Shown: positions 7,033-8,444 of the stretch, in pieces
Layout: every line of letters begins with the position of its first letter
Position numbering within the stretch: position 1 is the stretch's first letter
NCBI GenBank assembly: GCA_017987425.1
Contig: JAGNTT010000079.1
Span: 1 to 8,444 of the forward strand
Source: Candidatus Omnitrophota bacterium
GTDB taxonomy: Bacteria; Omnitrophota; Gorgyraeia; Zapsychrales; Fredricksoniimonadaceae
Reading direction: 5' to 3'
DNA: 8,444 bases
Notes under the pieces: generated by a model
What the model was told of the DNA's origin: nothing
What the model saw: the letters and a program-made list of their open reading frames with translations, nothing else
Databases searched by the model: none
Translations under genes and position numbers: made by a program

Positions 7033-7088
7033 AGTAGGGGCCGGGTCTCCCGGCCCACTATTCAGGGCGGGGTAACCCCGCCCCTACT
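7033..7088. repeat. 56 bp cloverleaf palindromic element (REP/MITE-like), possible bidirectional terminator
   Basis: An outer stem AGTAG (7033-7037) pairs with CTACT (7084-7088). It directly encloses hairpin A, GGGCCGGG-TCT-CCCGGCCC (7038-7056), an 8-base spacer (7057-7064), and hairpin B, GGGCGGGG-TAA-CCCCGCCC (7065-7083). All three stems are perfect and abut each other, giving a three-way junction. The ends also form a 9 bp perfect terminal inverted repeat, AGTAGGGGC/GCCCCTACT. It lies between two convergent genes, 5 bp after the helicase stop and touching the stop codon of the cysteine-module gene. On the plus strand it is followed by TTATTTT, so termination of helicase transcripts is plausible; on the minus strand there is no T-run. 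The form suggests a dispersed repeat, but no second copy is in this window. Confidence 0.8.
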
Positions 7089-7801
7089 TATTTTGCGCTA
7101 TTAAACAATCTGTCGGTATCGGAAAACAGGCTGGTTCCGGAAGTGGTGGGGCTTGTTGCGGTTCCGGTTGTTGTAGGCAGGATGGAACTCGGGGGACGGC
7201 AGACGCCGAACACGGTACGCTCCTGTTTGAGGCAGACTTCTCTTAAAGCGCAATCACTGTCGGTCAAACACTGACGGTCTGACGCGCGGAAATTCTGCAG
7301 TAACGCGCGGGCATCTTTCGCATCCTTGACTTTGTTGTCCGTGGATGACGTGGCATAAGTGTCTTCCTGGCAGCTTCCTTTAAATGATCCGTGCGGCTTG
7401 ACGCAGATTTCTCCGACGCGGCAGTCCTGATTGAAATAACAGCTTTTATCCTTATAGACCGAGTCGCGTTCGGCCCTGATGTTCCCGGCGGTATAGCCGC
7501 TTCCCTCGCATACGCCGTAAAGCGCACCCGGCTTCTTGACGCACTGTCCTCCGTCGGGACAATCCGTATTGAATGTGCACTTCCCTTCTTCGGTGATGAT
7601 GGATTGACTGCCCAGACCGCTTCCATCCTCGCTCACCACCCCGCTCCTGGGCTGGCAGACTCCGTCGGCTGATCCTTTGGGCGTGACACATGCCTCGTCC
7701 TTAGAACAGTCGGACGCGAAGAAACATTTTCTCTGAGCGGCACCGGCGCTTGCCGTCCACACGCAAATAATAAGAATGATTAAGAAATATTTTCTGTTCA
7801 T
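7088..7801 (-). CDS. secreted protein with four cysteine modules (C-x5-C-x5-C-x10-C)
   Basis: I choose ATG 7801-7799 (237 residues), which overlaps the upstream stop as TGATG; a GTG three codons earlier is possible. Residues 1-22 are a Sec signal peptide (NRKYFLIILIICVWT, then ASAGAA, cleavage near A21/A22). The mature chain has four modules, each with cysteines spaced exactly C-x5-C-x5-C-x10-C: 26-49, 75-98, 121-144 and 178-201. Each has an acidic D just before the second Cys and, in all four, a G two residues before the last Cys (GVC or GSC). All 16 cysteines of the mature part lie in modules, so two disulfides per module are likely, formed in an oxidising envelope. Linkers are 25, 22 and 33 residues, rich in Ser, Gly and charge. 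A Thr/Ser-rich tail follows (210-228). The module resembles small Cys-rich repeats of some delta-proteobacterial and animal secreted proteins; I cannot name the family. No catalytic motif is visible, so binding or a structural role is inference. Confidence 0.85.
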   Translation of the reverse strand: MNRKYFLIILIICVWTASAGAAQRKCFFASDCSKDEACVTPKGSADGVCQPRSGVVSEDGSGLGSQSIITEEGKCTFNTDCPDGGQCVKKPGALYGVCEGSGYTAGNIRAERDSVYKDKSCYFNQDCRVGEICVKPHGSFKGSCQEDTYATSSTDNKVKDAKDARALLQNFRASDRQCLTDSDCALREVCLKQERTVFGVCRPPSSILPTTTGTATSPTTSGTSLFSDTDRLFNSAK

Positions 7802-8444
7802 CAGCCCCACGTCTCATCCGATAAAGCCACGTACCAGATCATACAAAGGTTAAGAATCGGTACCACGCTTATAATGCCGAGCCACTCGGGTTTTTGGCGG
7901 ATTCTGGAAATGCTCATCCACACCAAAACATCGATGATTAAATTGACGAATGGTAGAAGATACGGAATGATCCACCAGACCGGACGTCCGGAAATCTTGC
8001 ACAGTAAATACAAATTCAAGATGGGAATAAAAGCAAAAAACGGATACTGCGTGCCTGTTTTTTTCGCGATCAAAAAGACCGGATAACAAAAAAGAATAGC
8101 GGCCATGGCCACAAGAAAAAGCATTACGCAGAGAATTATTACAACCTCATGCGGCTTCATTTTGTTGGCCGTTTTAACACTCTCTCCCGTAGCCATCCGG
8201 ACGGACGGCTGGTCATTTTCCAAGGTCTTCAATGCAGGAGATCCCGTAATCGTCTCTTTAATAGCGCCTTCGAGCGACTTTGATGATACGGTAACAGCGG
8301 ACGGTGGCTCAACATTATGACCGGATACGGAAGGCTGAGCGGCCAGCTTGGCAGGAGAATCGGAAACCCCAACGGCGTTTCCATCAATTGAAGTGATTTC
8401 ATTAAGATAGTACAACATATCTACACCGCTTGCTTTGACCTTGA
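7801..8444 (-). CDS. membrane protein with four predicted helices (DUF5684-like), 5' end outside window
   Basis: The frame is open from the stop TGA at 7803-7801 to the right edge, about 213 codons. An ATG at 8418-8416 would give 205 residues. The upstream codons read KVKASGVD in the same frame without a stop, and no ribosome-binding site precedes 8418, so the true start is probably beyond the window. Numbered from that Met, residues 1-90 are soluble and rich in Ser, Pro and Thr. They begin with YYLNEITSIDG, which looks like the end of a small beta domain. Hydrophobic segments lie at about 91-117, 126-140, 147-169 and 179-199. Between them are typical motifs of a family I recall as DUF5684 (PFFAFIPILNLYLL, GRPVWWIIPYLLPFVN, then PEWLGIISVVPILNL). 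The internal resemblance of IPILN and VPILN suggests a duplicated helix pair. The stop codon overlaps the start of the cysteine-module gene, so the two are co-translated. Function unknown. Confidence 0.75.
   Translation of the reverse strand, partial: KVKASGVDMLYYLNEITSIDGNAVGVSDSPAKLAAQPSVSGHNVEPPSAVTVSSKSLEGAIKETITGSPALKTLENDQPSVRMATGESVKTANKMKPHEVVIILCVMLFLVAMAAILFCYPVFLIAKKTGTQYPFFAFIPILNLYLLCKISGRPVWWIIPYLLPFVNLIIDVLVWMSISRIRQKPEWLGIISVVPILNLCMIWYVALSDETWG

Noticed and set aside
7391..7672. Plus-strand open frame opposite the cysteine-module gene
   Set aside because: The minus strand shows a signal peptide and four regular cysteine modules; the plus frame is a by-product.
7802..7810. 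GTG at 7810 as start of the cysteine-module protein
   Set aside because: ATG at 7801 gives a tighter TGATG coupling and a cleaner signal peptide beginning MNRK.
8416..8418. ATG at 8418 as the true start of the right-edge membrane protein
   Set aside because: No ribosome-binding site, frame open upstream to the window end, and the sequence there looks like the inside of a domain.

Overview
This is a bacterial chromosomal window of moderate GC content with densely packed genes. A Candidatus Omnitrophota-like uncultured bacterium is my best guess. The reasons are the gene mix (bacterial PolX, a Hel308-like helicase, a very short PPP-ending lipoprotein) and a YYL-x-EI-x-SIDG segment at the right edge that I associate from memory with that group. 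I could not test this by search, so the phylum is inference only.

Left half, minus strand (1-4683): one tight gene train, read from right to left. It runs dtd (D-aminoacyl-tRNA deacylase), tatD-type metal-dependent hydrolase, a large single-pass envelope protein with C-terminal coiled coils (DUF3352-like), a carboxymuconolactone-decarboxylase-fold protein, a 61-residue lipoprotein, and polX (cut by the window edge inside its polymerase active site). The spacings are 90 bp, a 26 bp overlap, 7 bp, a 4 bp overlap and 11 bp, so one operon is likely. A near-consensus sigma70 promoter (TTGACG, 17 bp, TATAAT) lies directly upstream of dtd and implies an almost leaderless dtd mRNA. The only sizeable gap, dtd-tatD, holds a degenerate inverted repeat built from GTGGTCAG units.

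Middle, plus strand (4808-7027): divergently transcribed from dtd is a full-length Ski2/Hel308-like superfamily 2 DNA helicase with all the classic motifs, a ratchet-like domain and C-terminal helix-hairpin-helix motifs. This points to replication-fork or recombination repair, in keeping with polX on the other side of the divergent promoter region.

Right part, minus strand (7088-8444): a second gene pair, converging on the helicase. It comprises a membrane protein with four predicted membrane segments (its 5' end outside the window) and, coupled to it by a TGATG overlap, a secreted protein with four strictly regular cysteine modules. Between the helicase and this pair lies a 56 bp palindromic element that folds into a perfect three-way junction: an outer 5 bp stem holding two 8 bp GC hairpins. 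It looks like a dispersed REP/MITE-type repeat that may also act as a terminator.

Most of the window is housekeeping. The parts that look least described are the cysteine-module protein with its membrane partner, the cloverleaf repeat, and the tiny lipoprotein placed between the CMD-like gene and polX. I see no phage, transposase, CRISPR, tRNA or rRNA.
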